From Rhynochetos jubatus (taxonomy: Eukaryota > Chordata > Aves > Eurypygiformes > Rhynochetidae), in contig CM050668.1 in assembly GCA_027574665.1 (NCBI GenBank), positions 8,084,001 through 8,148,000 on the forward strand: 64,000 nucleotides of DNA, given 5' to 3'. The notes beneath the pieces are model-generated. The model was not told where the DNA came from, did no database searches, and was given only the letters and a program-made list of their open reading frames with translations. Shown piece after piece: positions 1 to 14,272 of this stretch (its first letter is position 1; every line of letters begins with the position of its first letter). The translations under genes were made by a program, and so were the position numbers.

Positions 1-1859
1 CACCAGCAGGAACTCCACACCCAGGGACTCACCACAAGGAGCTGGAGTCACCAGCACTGGTGGCAGCTCCAGCCCATTGCCCCCTGTGCAGTCAGAGATA
101 ATTAAATAATCTGTAAAGCTGAAAAGACACCAATAGATTTGTGTGTGTATTTAAACACCAAGACGTGCAGCTCCCGACAAACTAAAAGACATCTTCAAGC
201 TTCTGCCTATGGGCTACCAGTGCCCTTCGCACCACTGCCGACCCCCAGGCTCCCAGAAATGGCTTGATGTACAAGTCAGGACAATATTTTCATTCACTGG
301 GACAGAGGAAGGGAGGATGCTGTCCTACCCTCAGGGGCATGGGAGGTAATAATTCTGCTCCTCTACCTCTTGGCCTAAATAATTCATTCGGCAAGGCCTG
401 TCCACTTTACAGCCCTGTTAGTTATATATACGTAAGGACTGGGACAGACCTTCACAAGCCAGAGCATGAAGTGCCACTACACTAACAAACATTTCCCGAA
501 AGAAAAGGAAAATCCACTTCCAGGCTCTGTGTTTTCACAACTAAGTTTACCAAGAGACCATACTTTGTCCAACACTTATCAAAAACTCAGCTGGCACAAA
601 AATCAAGTTGTGTTTTCTCAAGCTGATCCCCCACTGCAAAGCCTGCTAACAGATTTTTGCCAACAGCTCTGTAGATTAATCCACCTCTGTCCCTGCACCA
701 GGAAAATAAAGCCTCACACAAAGCAGCCAAGCAAGATGCTGCCCTCGGCAGCTACCAGAACGGCGCATGCTACAAAATACAGCACTGCCAAATGTTAAGG
801 GCTTTTGCATATCATAATATAATTTTTTGTTGTGCCCTTTTATCTTACAAGATACTCCAGAAATTAACTCCTAGCCCAGAATGCTTTTAATTCCATTTCA
901 TTTTAAGATTGCAGTTCAGATTATTTTAAAGTAGAAGTACCATACAGAAACGAGCATTCCCATTCACATTGCAGAAGGGTGACAAAATAACTTAAGGCTA
1001 ATAAAGCAGAGTTCACCGTAAGCATTAATTTCCAACTCTCTCAATTTACTGACAGCCATAGAACTCCTCTATTTCTAGCTGAGCCAGTAGCATAAAGAAG
1101 GAAGCCGCAGCACTTATCCTGGCACACAAAGCAATCCAGCAAGGTCCATGCTACACTGACCTTGCCATCTGGACATGAGGCAAGCCCAGTGCAGAGGCAT
1201 TTCCAGCATTATCCTCTATAATCATGGAAAATTGTAGTCTGATGAGAAAGACCAAAAATCCCATGCTCCAAAGACCCAGCTGATAACAGCAATCAATCAA
1301 TCCCCTTTATGGATGCCAGGTCACACACGTCACACAGTGATACCCACATCGCTGCTTCACAAACATTAACAAATGACCACACTTCCTGCATGAAGATGTT
1401 GATTTTCATTCCCCCAGTCTTACTGAGTGAGAGAAAAACAGCACTTAAGCAGCTGATCCTATGTCCCCAATGAAAAACTGAAAGGACTTTATCGGGAGCT
1501 GCTGTATGTCCAGGATTAGGCCTGAATGATTTGCAAAAGGCTTTGCAATGAATTGGTTACTGAGCTAAGAATAGAAGCTAGGAATCCTAGTCCCTAGCTG
1601 TGTACTCGCTACACAAGTGCTGCCTGCTCAGCCTCCGTAACTGCTGCCTTCGCCCAGACTGGCACTCAGACACATCTGGACTTCGACACAGCAAGAGGAC
1701 ACACAAGCTCCACCCGGGAATCTTCCATCAGCTACACTGCAAGAGCCCTGGGCTGGAAACTATGGAACAGCTGGAGCATCAGCTCCTACTTCAGTATCGC
1801 ACAGGACTTTTGCTTTCTGCAGACTAAAGAGAAAGAAGAATGAAAAAAGATAAAGAGAT

Positions 1860-1878
1860 GGGGGGGGGGGGGGGGGGG
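1860..1878. repeat. G homopolymer, 19 bases
   Basis: An uninterrupted run of 19 G lies in CASTOR2 intron 1 (C in the gene's RNA). Such runs are unstable and hard to sequence, so the exact length is uncertain. Confidence 0.9.
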
Positions 1879-2490
1879 AAGAAATAGAAAGGAGATGAAA
1901 GGCTTAGTAATTATACTTTAACCTTCTGCAAAACAGAGGCTGGAAAAACTAATTTAGTAATTCCTGTATCAATCCTGTAACTTCTAAGTCCTCCTTATGG
2001 CATTCATCCTGCCCACTATTCTACCATCTGTATTGCAGCAACTTCCCACCCGCATTCAGGCCTCTTGCACACACAGCCTCTGTCCCGAGAAGCTTGCTTG
2101 GCTGCCTCAGACAAATCCCTTTGCTCCAGCAGCAAAGGCTTCAGCTAGCTGAGCACAAGTGGCTTTTCTTCAAAGCAGCATTTTTGGGGAAGAACCAAAT
2201 ACTTCCAAGGCCTGAGATCTGAAAGAGAAATGGTTCAAAAGGAGATCCCCAACAACAAAAACACATACAAGCCTCTCCCACACACCCTGACCTAACAAGA
2301 CTTCACAGGGCTTGAGGGAGCAAGCGTAAGAGTTATTATATGTTGAAACAACTAACGCCAGTCATTCCTTGTCTTGTACCGCAGACTGAGAGATTGTCAG
2401 TGCAGAACCTGCAGACCATTTCAAAAGGCCGAAGCTGAAGACAAACTGGCAGCAAAGGAACCAAACTCTCTCTCTGAAAATGAAATAAAT

Positions 2491-3155
2491 CACAGAATGG
2501 TTTGGGTTGGAAGGGACCTTAAAGATCATCTAGTTCCACCCCCCTGCCATGGGCAGGGACACCCTCCACTAGACCAGGTTGCTCCAAGCCTCATCCAGCC
2601 TGGCCTTGGACACTTCCAGGGATGGGGCACCCACAGCTTCTCTGGGCAGCCTGTCCCAGTGCCTCCCCACCCTCTCTGGGAAGAATTTCTTCCTGATGTC
2701 CAATCTAAATCTCCCTTTCAGTTTAAACCCATTACCCTCGTCCTGACACTACAGGCCCTTGTAAAAAGTCCCCCACCCCCAGCTTTCTTGTAGGCCCCCT
2801 TCAGACACTGGAAGATGCTATAATATCTCCCCAGAGCCTTCCCTTCTCCAGGCTGAACACCCCCAGCTCTCTCAGCCTGTCCCCATGGCAGAGGGGCTCC
2901 AGCCCTCTGATCATCTCTGTGGCCTCCTCTGGACTCACTCCAACTGGTCAATACCCTTCTGATGTTGAGAGCTCCAGAGCTGGATGTAGAACTGCAGGTG
3001 GGTCTCACGAGAGCAGAGTACAGGGGGAGAATCCCCTTCCTCAACCTGCTGGCCACGCTGCTCTGGATCCAGCCCAGGATACAGTTGGCTTTCTGGGCTG
3101 CCAGCGCACACTGCTGGCTCATGTTGAACTTCCAATCAAACAACATCCCCAGACA
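2491..3155 (-). mobile_element. CR1 LINE fragment, 5'-truncated
   Basis: The plus strand shows the reverse complement of a CR1 3' end (cacagaatggtttgggttgg...). The minus-strand translation, in shifted frames, gives the C-terminal part of the CR1 ORF2 protein: NMSQQCALAAQKAN, then LPLYSALVRP. About 665 bases remain, covering the end of ORF2 and the 3' UTR; the element is strongly 5'-truncated as usual for CR1. Several frameshifts show that it is dead. It lies in CASTOR2 intron 1 in the same orientation as the gene. The right boundary is approximate because the match fades after the NMSQQ segment. Confidence 0.93.
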
Positions 3156-4885
3156 CAACCCCTGAATCCCCAATCACTCTGGACTCTAATTAAGACACAG
3201 GTGCAATCCAGGACAACAAATCCTGATGTGAACCCACAAAGAATAACAGTTTGTGCATCTTTTCTAAGCAGAAGAAACTGTTTTCACTAAGGATGTCATT
3301 ATTTAAGGAACAACAATCCAGACCAAGAAAACCAGGTTAATTATGGAAGAAAACAACCAGAGACATTCTGGGGGTTTGGGAAAGCCAGCAATGAATCAGC
3401 TAACCAGAACGTCAGATAATTCCACTGAAACCAGTCTCCCACAGTGACACCCCCCAGATGTGGGCACAGCCATGACATTCACACGTTTGGTGACACGTAC
3501 CTATGACACTGATCTTCTACACGGCATCAAGAAGGAAACATGCTCCCAGCCTGTCATTTGCAGCATGGGAAGGCTGCTCCGTGGACGCAAACATTTCAGG
3601 AGGCAGCTCCATGTGGCCATACAAACACACGGGTAAAAATATTACAAATGGCTTCACAGAGCTTGTGGCTTCAAACTGTCAGTGTGCAAGCCAGCACTGA
3701 AGGCTACTACTGGTTTAACAGCAATATTCCACATCGTAAAGGTACGCAGGCCAAGGCGAAGCAGTTCTGATAGTTTCCTGGGAAGCTACAGTGCCAGGCC
3801 ACTCTGTGGGGAAGGGAGTTGTCTTCACGGCAATCAGCTCACATAACGTCAAAGTAATAATTCCATGCTCCGATGAATAAATATGGGGAGGAGGCAATCA
3901 TTTAGATTAAGTCGCAGACAAGCTTTGTGCACAACAGAAATCCAACAGCATACCAAGGTTTGCAAGCCACTCACCTGTCCAAAGGAAAGCTGAAGTGAAA
4001 TTTACTGGATTTCTGTAAAATAAGCTTCAGTTTCATCTGAGGCTGGTATAAACAAAGCTACAACTGCTGTGGAGTTTTAGTCGTGCAGGTGGTGTTATTC
4101 TAGAGGTACATGAGCAGTGGGCAGCATCTCCCACTTAAAGAACCATAAAAACTAAACATAAGTATGCTGGAAAAAGAAAGTAACACATCTATCAACAGAT
4201 AGAGACAAAGTCCATCCCTTCCAGTTACATGAATGTCAATATGGCCACTGCCTGTTGATCGAGTAAAGGTTTCCCAGCTTGCTCATTGCCTACCAAACCC
4301 CATCCAATGTTGAGCCATGCTCCTCTTAACTTCTTCCTTGAATGAGAGTATTGCCCTGACTGAAATCAGCCTCTACCACTGTGAGCTGTAATACAGCCAT
4401 AAAAGGTACAAATTATAAAGACAAAGACCTGGCGAAAACAAAACGATTGGATGTTTTTACAGCGATTATTTGAGCACAAGCAAACTTCAGTCTTTCCTGC
4501 TCTAAAAAAAGGTGGTGTAAAGAGGTCAGCACTGCCGTGACCTGTACCCAACGGACGAATCTCTTCAACTAAGCTTACACAGGAGACGTGTAAAGAACAG
4601 GTTCCCCTCAATTTCAAAAACAAACCTCAACACATAAAAAACACAATGTTACTTGCAAATTTTCCTAGACCCTGATCAAGTCTAACACCCCCTCTTCCCT
4701 GCACCCTCCCTCTCCCAGCACAGCAGCCAACTCCAGCCTAGCAGTTTGAGAGACATTCTGAGGGGTCACGGGCTATTCTCAGTGTGAGGCATCACAACTT
4801 GCTCCTGAGCAGCAGTGACACCTGTGAACAAAACATCTATGAAAAAGACTACTCAGGGTGCAGATCCATGTTTTAAATGGAAATT

Positions 4886-4902
4886 AAAAAAAAAAAAAAA
4901 AA
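4886..4902. repeat. A homopolymer, 17 bases
   Basis: An uninterrupted run of 17 A lies in intron 1. No adjacent element with a matching tail was recognised, so it is taken as a simple repeat. Confidence 0.9.
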
Positions 4903-6001
4903 TCTATTTGGCCAGACTCCCAGGTAAAGGTGGTCCTCTGCCAGTTACACTCTTTCCCAGCATTTTCACACCCAAGGAAGAAAATAATTTCTTCTTAAAC
5001 TTCTCCATCAAGAGCCTGGTAAAGAGCCATCCTGCAAAATTGCAGCACAGAGCCACCATGCTTTTATTTTCTTGGACAAACTAGCATTGAGCAGAAACTC
5101 ACAGTCACAAAGGCAGCAACAGAAGGGGAGGAGGTAAAGGAGCGAGGCTTAGGCAACCATCACACAATCACCGTCTTCACACTCACCACAATGCACAACG
5201 GCTTCAAACCACAGTGGAGCTGCTGAGCAACACGATGGGAGCACTGTAAACATCAGTTATCCAGGAGAACAAAGGGATGGGAGAGCCTTGGCAAAATTAA
5301 ACTTTAAGTAACAGAAATCTTACAAATGAGCCTGTATTGGGATGTTGGGGAAAAAACTGTCAGCAATCCTGTCGCCTGCTGAGTTTCCCGAGCTGGGAAA
5401 TCAAGGACTAAACGCCAGGAGAAGGCAGCATGCTGCTTTCAGCCTGCTCATCTAGATCCAGACCGGGTGTTTTGTCCCCTCAGTAAGGGAACTTCACCGT
5501 TTATGCAATTCACCCAGAGACAATCACGAGCTGGCTTTAATATAACATGAATTAATCCAAGTGTCCTTATGCATGCTACATCCAGAGAAAGGGGTTATTT
5601 TCCCAGAAACCTCAAGTGTACTGATGTCCAATTTGCATGAACAGGATTTTACAGGTACATTCCCTCTCACATCAATTTTTCAGCTGGGCTCTAACTTGCT
5701 GACATCAAGAAGAGGAACTTGTTGACTTTGCCAGGCACAGAACTGGGTTATCCGTGCATCCCAAGCACATTCGTAACAAAATCATTGCCTTGAATACTGC
5801 CATTTCCACTCCTGTATCTGCAGGCATGGTAAAGAACAAAATACCTCTGTAAGAGAAAGGTCTGGTCAAGCAGAACTACTAAGCCAGATATATTGCAATA
5901 CAAACAGTGAGGTAAATCACTACACAGTGGTTATGCTGTATTCAAGTACACGCTGGCCTTATTTCATACCAGGTTTTAGGCTTTTCAATTCAAATCTATT
6001 C

Positions 6002-6017
6002 TTTTTTTTTTTTTTTT
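6002..6017. repeat. T homopolymer, 16 bases
   Basis: An uninterrupted run of 16 T lies in intron 1. No flanking retroposon was recognised. Confidence 0.9.
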
Positions 6018-8510
6018 AACCTGGCAATGTTTTTCAACTTACTACAGTGCAAAATACAGAACTGGTACAAGCTCGGAGTTTGGGCCAAATACCATTTGTT
6101 GGCCCTACAGCAACTGGAGCCAATAAAGCAGGGGTTATTTGTAGCAGAAAACTACCTGAACAATTGTTTTCAAAGGAAGATGGCAAACTCGTGGAGAAGT
6201 GGGAAACATTCCCATGGAAAAGAGAAAGCCACACCTGTAAGCTTTGTGTATTTCCTTATTATGAAATCTGATCTTGGGTACAAGACATACTTACTCAGCA
6301 TTTTCCTCACTTCTCACTGCCAGGAATAAGTGATGCATTTGAAGCAGATGCAAAGCTAAGTCTCTGTAGAGAACACCATTCTGCATCAACCTGATCTTCT
6401 CTGCTAATCAGCAGCAATTGGTCCTAAATTTTTCAATACTATGCACAAAGACCTGTATAATTTGAGCTAGCAGAATACTGCCAGGGTTGCCAAGAATAGG
6501 TGTGTTCAAATGTTTTCTCATGCAGTTCAGAGATACCACAGGCAGGCAGCATCTTCTCAGAACACAACGAAAGATGGCACTTCAGCAGACAACATAGATG
6601 TGCCAGGCAATAAATCTTGCAGCAGAAGGCCCCTTCTATTTTAATTCTAGTCATCACTGATCGAGAGATACAATTGTCTTTCTCAAGACAGGCACAGGAG
6701 ATGTGAAACCTAAGCAAACACCTCAAACAACTGAAAAAATTCTGCAATGCTCAGGGTTTCATTTAAATCTCAGTGTACTCATTCTGGTCTAATAAAAGTA
6801 GCCCACCCCACTGTTAGCACAATTCCGGAGATCAGTAGATACCACGCTGCAGCTGCCTGCCCTATTCAGAACAGCAAGGAGGCTTGTTTCAGTTGGGCAC
6901 ATCCATCTGTTTCCCCCTCCCCTTTTAATAGATGCACCGTTCCATCTCCGAGTATGGATCAGGTTAGAGATGTCCCCCCACGACTCGCATATCTGTGCAC
7001 TGCTTATCACAAAAAGGTGTCCCTACAGCTTAGATATTTTGCACTTATTCTTTCATCGAAACATTAGCAAACAAAGCTGTTTTCCGGTACTCCACGAGAA
7101 TGGTTTTTAGTTGGCATCTGATCATTGTTGCTGCCAGGGCACGAAGAAAGGGCTCTCATGTACACAACAGCACAGACCAGCTTGGACTACAAAAAAACCC
7201 ATCTACAACCAGAGTAAATGCTTGGCCAGTGAGTCCATGCCAAATCCTGTGTTTTACTGGTTACGGCACCAGATTTATCCAAGCTACAGATTTGCTACTG
7301 CTGCGTGGATTGGTCTTGAGGTAGGAAGTTTTAGCTTTTCATCCACAGCCACAAAATTAGGCACCCACAAAGCGCTAAGTCAGATCCCAATGCCCAGTCC
7401 CCAGGTTCTCCAGCAGTGGCAGCAGTAAGAGCCACAAGAGTTCAAAACATCACCTCTTAAAGAACAGATTCAGATATATTATTTTGTAAAACCTATTTGC
7501 CTATCAGCCACCACTTTTCCTTCAGAAAAAATGCTCCAAGGCTCCTTCAGTGCCAGCAGCTCAGAGTTCACAAATAACCCTCAATCTTCCTGGGCCTAAA
7601 TTCCACATTTGTATGAGAAGGATAATCACCCTTTGCTACTACAGAGGGCCATTGTCAGGCTACACTTACTAGTGATTGACAGGAGTCTAGGTACTACAGA
7701 CAAGCACCACAAAAAAAACCCCCATCACCCTCTGCCCCAGATGCTTTGTGGAAAACAAATGTTCCTTAAAAAGCAGGTTTCAGATTCAGTTCCCCAGTAG
7801 TTATCACAAAGAACAGCAATTTAACAGAGACTCCACAAAAGTAAAAAAAACCCTACACAATTTGACTATGTCCTTTCAATCTGACATTGAAAAAGCTACA
7901 GGCACAATTACACATGGTGAAGACAACGACAAAACAAGAGAACAAAAAAAGGTAATATTGTTCCTTCTAGTTCTAAAAAAAAAAATACAGTGCACTCAGT
8001 TTGCCAATTTAATAGGTGATGTGACAGGTCCTTAGTTCATCTTTGGACAATTTGAGAACAAAATGATTAGCAGTGTATGATGACAGTGATCACTGGCTGG
8101 TTCCTGGAGAGCTGATAAGTTATTAAGCTAAACAATGCATCACTATTATGAGCAAGTCAGTGCACTAACTGTAATTTCCTTGAAAGCTGAGCAGTGCATG
8201 ATTATACTTGTCCACTCAGACTCCCTGCTGGCAGCTCCGTAGTCTGCTATTGTTCTGAGCTCCGGAGTCTTCCCAGCACCCAGGATACAGCCGTGTGAAA
8301 ATGTATTCTTCGTATTCAGCCTTCCTTGTGGCAGCTGTCATCTGAAGGATCCCGGGAAGAGAGACGCTCTCTATCCCGATGCACAGCTATTAGAGCCCCT
8401 AAGAACATGCGGGTTTATGGGTCAGCATGGGCTACCTCTCGCTGCTAGCTGAGGCAATTTCCAGAGTGCTCCGACACGGGAATGGCACAAATATACTTAC
8501 ACATGCACTA

Positions 8511-8540
8511 TACACACACATCTGTGTGTGTTTATGTGTG
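8511..8540. repeat. Short CA/TG dinucleotide patch
   Basis: The patch acacacacatctgtgtgtg followed by tttatgtgtg has CA repeats next to TG repeats, so it is partly self-complementary. It is an ordinary microsatellite-like patch. Confidence 0.7.
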
Positions 8541-8861
8541 TTAAAAGCACACATACATACAAGTGCATTTCTGGTTGCTTTCTGTAGAAGACCGCTGCTG
8601 CTGCCAGAAGCTCAGCCGGACATCTTTCCTACTTCCTTCTCAAGGTATTAACAAAGACAACAGAGCACATCTCCACTAATGAACCTACAAAACCTATGAG
8701 CAGAAAAGGCAAAAGGCGGCGGCGGCTGCAGCCGGATGACAAGGATTTCAAGCGGCTAATACAGATTGGAAACATGGCCTTCATCTGTCCTAGGGAAAAG
8801 AGGTGGTTTGAGTGGTAGAGACAGTGCAGGACCAGGAAAACACAGTCAAGTCACACTGCAG

Positions 8862-8932
8862 ACCTGCTCTGTGAGTGGGATAAGCCACTCACCCTCCCAC
8901 ATGCCTCAGTTTCTCCCCCTCCAAAAGAAGGC
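8862..8932 (+). mobile_element. Ancient MIR-like SINE fragment
   Basis: The stretch cctgctctgtgagtggga through atgcctcagtttctcccc matches the conserved core of MIR (tgtgaccttgggcaagt..., then cctcagtttcctcatctg) in plus orientation with moderate divergence. MIR-type core SINEs are old amniote repeats found at low density in birds. The ends are approximate. Confidence 0.6.
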
Positions 8933-11900
8933 AGCAGCATCTCCCCACCTCAGTGCAGCCCGCAAGCGCCACGAGGGGCGATCCCTGGAACACCGGGGGC
9001 CCGGTGACGGCAGGGATTGCTGCTGCACAGCGGGACAGTGCAGGGGCCTGATGCTGCACCGCTGGAGAAACGGAGTAAAGCGAGTCCCTAACCCACATGG
9101 TTACGTGGAGAGAAAGAACAAAGAGACCCCCAACTTGATTCCTGACACTAATTCTCAGCAATCTATCTTCACTCACGCCTGCATGAGCAGTCACCGACCG
9201 CCTCCCCTCCCCAAGCTCTGGTCCTCAATGTCATCAGCTAGTCTGTCCAGGAGGCTAAATTTTTCAAACGCCGAAGTGTCTTCCCCTCCAGCATTTCAGA
9301 CTGTAAGCCCCATTGGCTTCCAATGAGCCTTGGGGTGCCAAGTGCTTAAATAGGACTTAGGTGATTCTGAAAATATTATCATGTACCTCACATTAGATTT
9401 GATATAAAGTGAACATTAAGTGGGAAGAAAACCTGGCACTGAGAAGATTTGACAAGTGCTTAAAAGGTAGGTCCTAATTCATTTTAAACTTTGTTTTATA
9501 CAAGACTCAGTTGAGGAGTACCATGAAATTCTTTCATTGTCCTTTTCTCTGTGCTGATCCTGCAAGGAATATATAATCGGCAATATGTTTAAACAAGCCA
9601 AGGAAAAAGTACCACTCTGTTTGAATCCGGGAACTATTCTATTCCTGTCACCGAGATTTTTCAAACCCAATAAAAGGGAAAAACCGTTACTGTTGGAATT
9701 AAAAACACAAAGTGAGCAAATGTAATATTCAAAACGTGACGGCAGTAATACACACAGGATACGCCTGCCCTATAGTTCTGTAAAAAAGGTTAACACCATT
9801 GCTACTTGCACACCTCGTACTTTCACAAGTGAATTATTTCTGTCCCTACAAGAAGATGTAATATCTGACCATTCTCCTGGGCAGTAAAGAAAGGTGAAGT
9901 CATCAATCATTTCTACTCCAACTCTGCCATGACCCATCCCATAGCTGCACCACTGCAACTGTCTGAGAGCCTGTTCCAGAAACAGAACCACAATGATTTA
10001 GCTGCAAAGGTCTGGGTTGGATTGGGTTGGGTTTTTCTTTTCCTTCCCCTCTCACACCCCCTCTCCCCCCACCCTTCAAACTTGGACCAGTCAGCAAGTT
10101 AACAGCAACTTCCACAACACTGGAGGTGGGAACTGTTCACTCAGAGCCAGGAATTTCATCAACTGCTTTGCTATGACCCTCCAACTACACCATCAGTTAT
10201 CCAGCCAAGGGCGACTGCACCAAAAGACAGAGCCATTAACTGTCCCAAGTACTTTGGCCATCTACAGATCCGCAAGAAAAACGAACGGTTACATTCCAGT
10301 CAGCAGGAACGCCAAGAGGAGATAAACAACAACATGCCATGGAAGGCTCTCAAACATGGATTAACAGCCAAGGATGTATCAGTTTAAAGCCTCAGTGATA
10401 CACCATAACCATAGACAAAAATGAATTTAAAGCATATGCTCATGCACAACTCCAAAGGACACAAATCTTTCATGAAGCATTTTACACACACATACTGTTT
10501 ATCATTACTGACTTTTTCCTGGGGTTTTTTCCCACCAATAAGGAGGTCATTATCACCTTTACAGCGAGATATCCATTCAAAATATACTCCTTAACAAGGT
10601 CATTAAAAGCTAATAGGTAACCCCATTGTTTTGGGACTATTTTAATCACTGCGTAAGATTACAGTTCAACCTCCATCTGAATGAACAAAGCCATTCAGAT
10701 GGGATCAGGACACACAAAGTCTTTTTACATTAGTCATTCCAGGCCAATTTCACACTCTTGTGCAAACGAAAAAGTATTTCTGACCTGTAACAGCATAAGA
10801 GCTACCAGGGGACAGCTCAGCGACTCAGCACAAACCCTTCCCTCAGACGCAAGGTTTTCCCTACACACACACATAGAGTGCTTGTCCTGGGGTCAAGCCT
10901 CAGCAGCCCCCAGATTACAGCACCGCGATGGGTAACATGACAATGCATAAAGCCAAGAAAGCGCCTGTACGTAGAGGAATTACAAGACCCACTAAGAAAG
11001 GCAGCGCCTTGGAGTAACTTGATACCAATGAGGACTACAGAGAATACTCTTTCATACAGCGTGGTTTCATCGCATGACCTACTGCAGTAGGATCTCAGAA
11101 ACTGTACAATAACCAAAGCACAACTTTTCCTGCAGGGCATCCACCACAGTACTGTACATTAAAGTCAAAGCAAGTAACATTTGGACTTCATACCATTCTA
11201 ATACTCTCCCTGACTTAAGTCAAAGACAAAGAAAACTCCTGTGTAAAGGGCTTGGGTAGAACTTGCTTCATTAGTCTTGTACATCCACCTAACACCCTTA
11301 CAAATTACAATTCAGCCGTCTGCCCTGGTAAGGGAGTACGTGCCCTTTCCCAAGGCAAGCTTTGCTCTTACCCAGCTATGGAATTTTTTGGCTTATAGTT
11401 TAAGTTAGAGCAGCCTCAAGGCTGCTGGTTTTCACAGTTTACAACCAATAAGCAGTTACACATGAAATGCTCGCTAAGAAACATGAACGACCAATAAATT
11501 ACTGCAGTAAACAGTTTCTCCTCCACACCAACAGTTGTCTCCAAGACTGAGGGGTTGTACAACCTCACTCTTAAGTTCAAAAAAACCACTTGGTCCTGTT
11601 AAAAAGAGACATTAAATGACACATTATAATGGTATGCGGAAAGTAACACCAAATGGAGCAAAGCATTACAATGTCAACAAGGTCAACAACATGTTAACAG
11701 AGAAGAGAGGAAAGCTCCATGTTCAGCTTGAAGTACCAGATCCAACTGGACAAAATCCTCAGCAACCTGCTCTAGTTGCCCCTGCCTTGAGCTGGGATCT
11801 AGGGATAGGTGATCAGCAATCCTTCCTGATCTCAACCGTTCTGTGAAGATTTGCTATTTTCTAGTTTTGTGACGACAGCACGGTACCAGGCTAAGACTGA

Positions 11901-14272
11901 AAGCAACACAAAAAGGTTAAGGCTCCAACACGGCATTAACTTCTAAAGCCCTGCATTTGGGTCCCACGTAGTTATGAGACATCCACCACGCCCATGTGCC
12001 AGGCCAACCCTGTGCTTTGTCACCTTCCATCCCTCTTCCCTCTCCAGAAAACCATACAGCCTACTTTGGTCAAGCTGCATTCTTGCTAACCTCTTCTGTG
12101 CTTAGTGAAAATTACACGGGTCTAGCTAAGTGCTTCGCAGCAGCCATCAAAACACTGTGACACCTGTATGTCAGAAATACTAAAAAGACAGCAACCACTG
12201 AAAAAAAAAATAAAATTCTGTGTCAAAAACGATGCTCTGCTTTTCAGGAAACCAGCCCTTTTGTACATTTGTAACTACGGCTGCCTTGCCTGCAGTGCAG
12301 GGAACTCAAATCCATTCCATTTCCCAGAACAGCGTGTTAATTAGCACAGGAATTGCTACGGACTGCCTACCCTTAACAAAAGCAATACTCAGAGATAGGT
12401 TATCCCCTTCGTCCATAAAAGGCAGCTAGTGCAAAACACACAGTCCCACCGCTCACCACCTAGTCTAAAACCTGTGGTGAGCTCAGCAGGGAGCGAGTCA
12501 CACGGGTATGGTTTCACACCTTGCGCACTCAGCAGATGCAAACAAGCCACACACGTTAGCCAAACACAGATGCTTGGCTTATGAAAATGCCAAATGGGGA
12601 ATAAGACGCAACTCAAAACACATCACCTCAGCATACTATTAACTGTCCTACGTTTATCCCCCCAGCCATGAGAGACCAGCCCACTCTAACGTTTCCATTT
12701 TGCAACCAAGGAGTTTGAACATAACTACAAGCACCATTCTATTTTAACATTAGCTACCCCCATTTAAAGAGATCTGAAATCATTTTCTCAGTGATGGCAT
12801 CTTAGGTGTAAATAACGTCATTTAAATAATAATTATCAGAAGAAGTATGTTTGCTGCTGAAATTGCAAAGCAAATTAAACAAGTCAATTGAGGAGAAATC
12901 AGTGACAAAGCAACTGGAACCAGTCCATTTACGCAATGAGCCAGATTTTGACACCAACAGCATCTTCTGCAAGAAGGGAGAACATTTTCCTCATTTCAAA
13001 TTACAGTTTAGTTCAGAATGATCACTAGTTCGTCACAGGTTAAGAAACAAATTAGGAACTGAAAAAGCAAGTAAACTTGGGTTTTTTTCTTCCAGTCTGC
13101 AAACAAGAAGTAGGTGTGGGAGGCGGACGCCTTCCAGCTCCAATGCCACAACATGCATACTCTCAAGTCACCATCAGTTTCCTTCCTTCAGTGCGGGTCA
13201 CATTATGTTGCTCAGTTATAAACACACAATAGGGCGATCTTTTTTTCCTAAATAGTCAGCACATTTAATAGTGCTTATTAGTTTAAAAACAGCAAAGGAA
13301 AATGTTTGTTTTCCATGTTATAATCAAACTCCCAATTTCCACCCAAAAGCAGCTTGAAAAGGATCACAACTGAAAGATTAATCATGTAGTAAGTCATCCA
13401 CCATTTTCAAAAAAGCATAAAAATAAAGACTAAGTAAATCTATGTAAATGTATACAGTTGCTCGGGTGCATACAGAGTATATCCTTCTCATTATTAAGAA
13501 CCTTTTTTTTCCTTTTTGCCAAGACTACATTTACTTGCAAGTGAGTACCTTCGAGGTTATCACAAGAGAGGAGTCAATCCTTCTTCAGGAAAAGAAATAA
13601 AAGCTACAAATGTTAAACAAGATTAACACGGGCCATTTCAATCAAGGTCTCTGACTTGTCAACTTCAACAAACTCATCTGGTAAAACAGGATGTGTGTGG
13701 CATAATAAAGGGCTGAATACTGATCTTTTAAGCACAGAAGTAGGATAAACATTCAGGCATCACTAAAACCAGTGCATATCATCACCAGATACTCTGACAC
13801 ACAACATTTCGAGAAAAGCCTGAACAGAAAAAGTCAGGGAGACTCAGACCTACATTTTAACCGTTCTATCCATGTCAAAACTTGCAAATTTTCCCCTCCC
13901 AGCATCATTTTTTTTTAAATTCATCTATTTGAATATGTTACATAAGAGTAAATGCAACCTTTACATGGTGTAGCTTGCAACACATCACAACATATCTAGT
14001 ACCCTCTGGGACAAGGACACAAACTTTGCAGGCAAAGCAAAGGAACTTTTCCTTTACAATCACTTCTTGATCAAGTACGTATTCACACTTACAAAAGGGT
14101 TCGGTTTCTACTTTATAAACAACTTGTCTTGAAAGAATTTGGGTTACGCCTATCACCACCAACAGCCTACATCTCCCTGTAATTATTGGCCAGTAAGTAG
14201 CACAAGTATCTTAAAAACATCTATTCCATCAAATCAGCAAAACTTAATTGGACTGCAAAGGTCTGAACAAAG

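Noticed and set aside
2718-3173. 151-codon minus-strand open frame
   Set aside because: It is the C-terminal CR1 ORF2 remnant, not a host gene.
8766-9326. 186-codon plus-strand open frame
   Set aside because: It lies in a GC-richer pocket, runs through a MIR-like SINE and has no domain or splice support.
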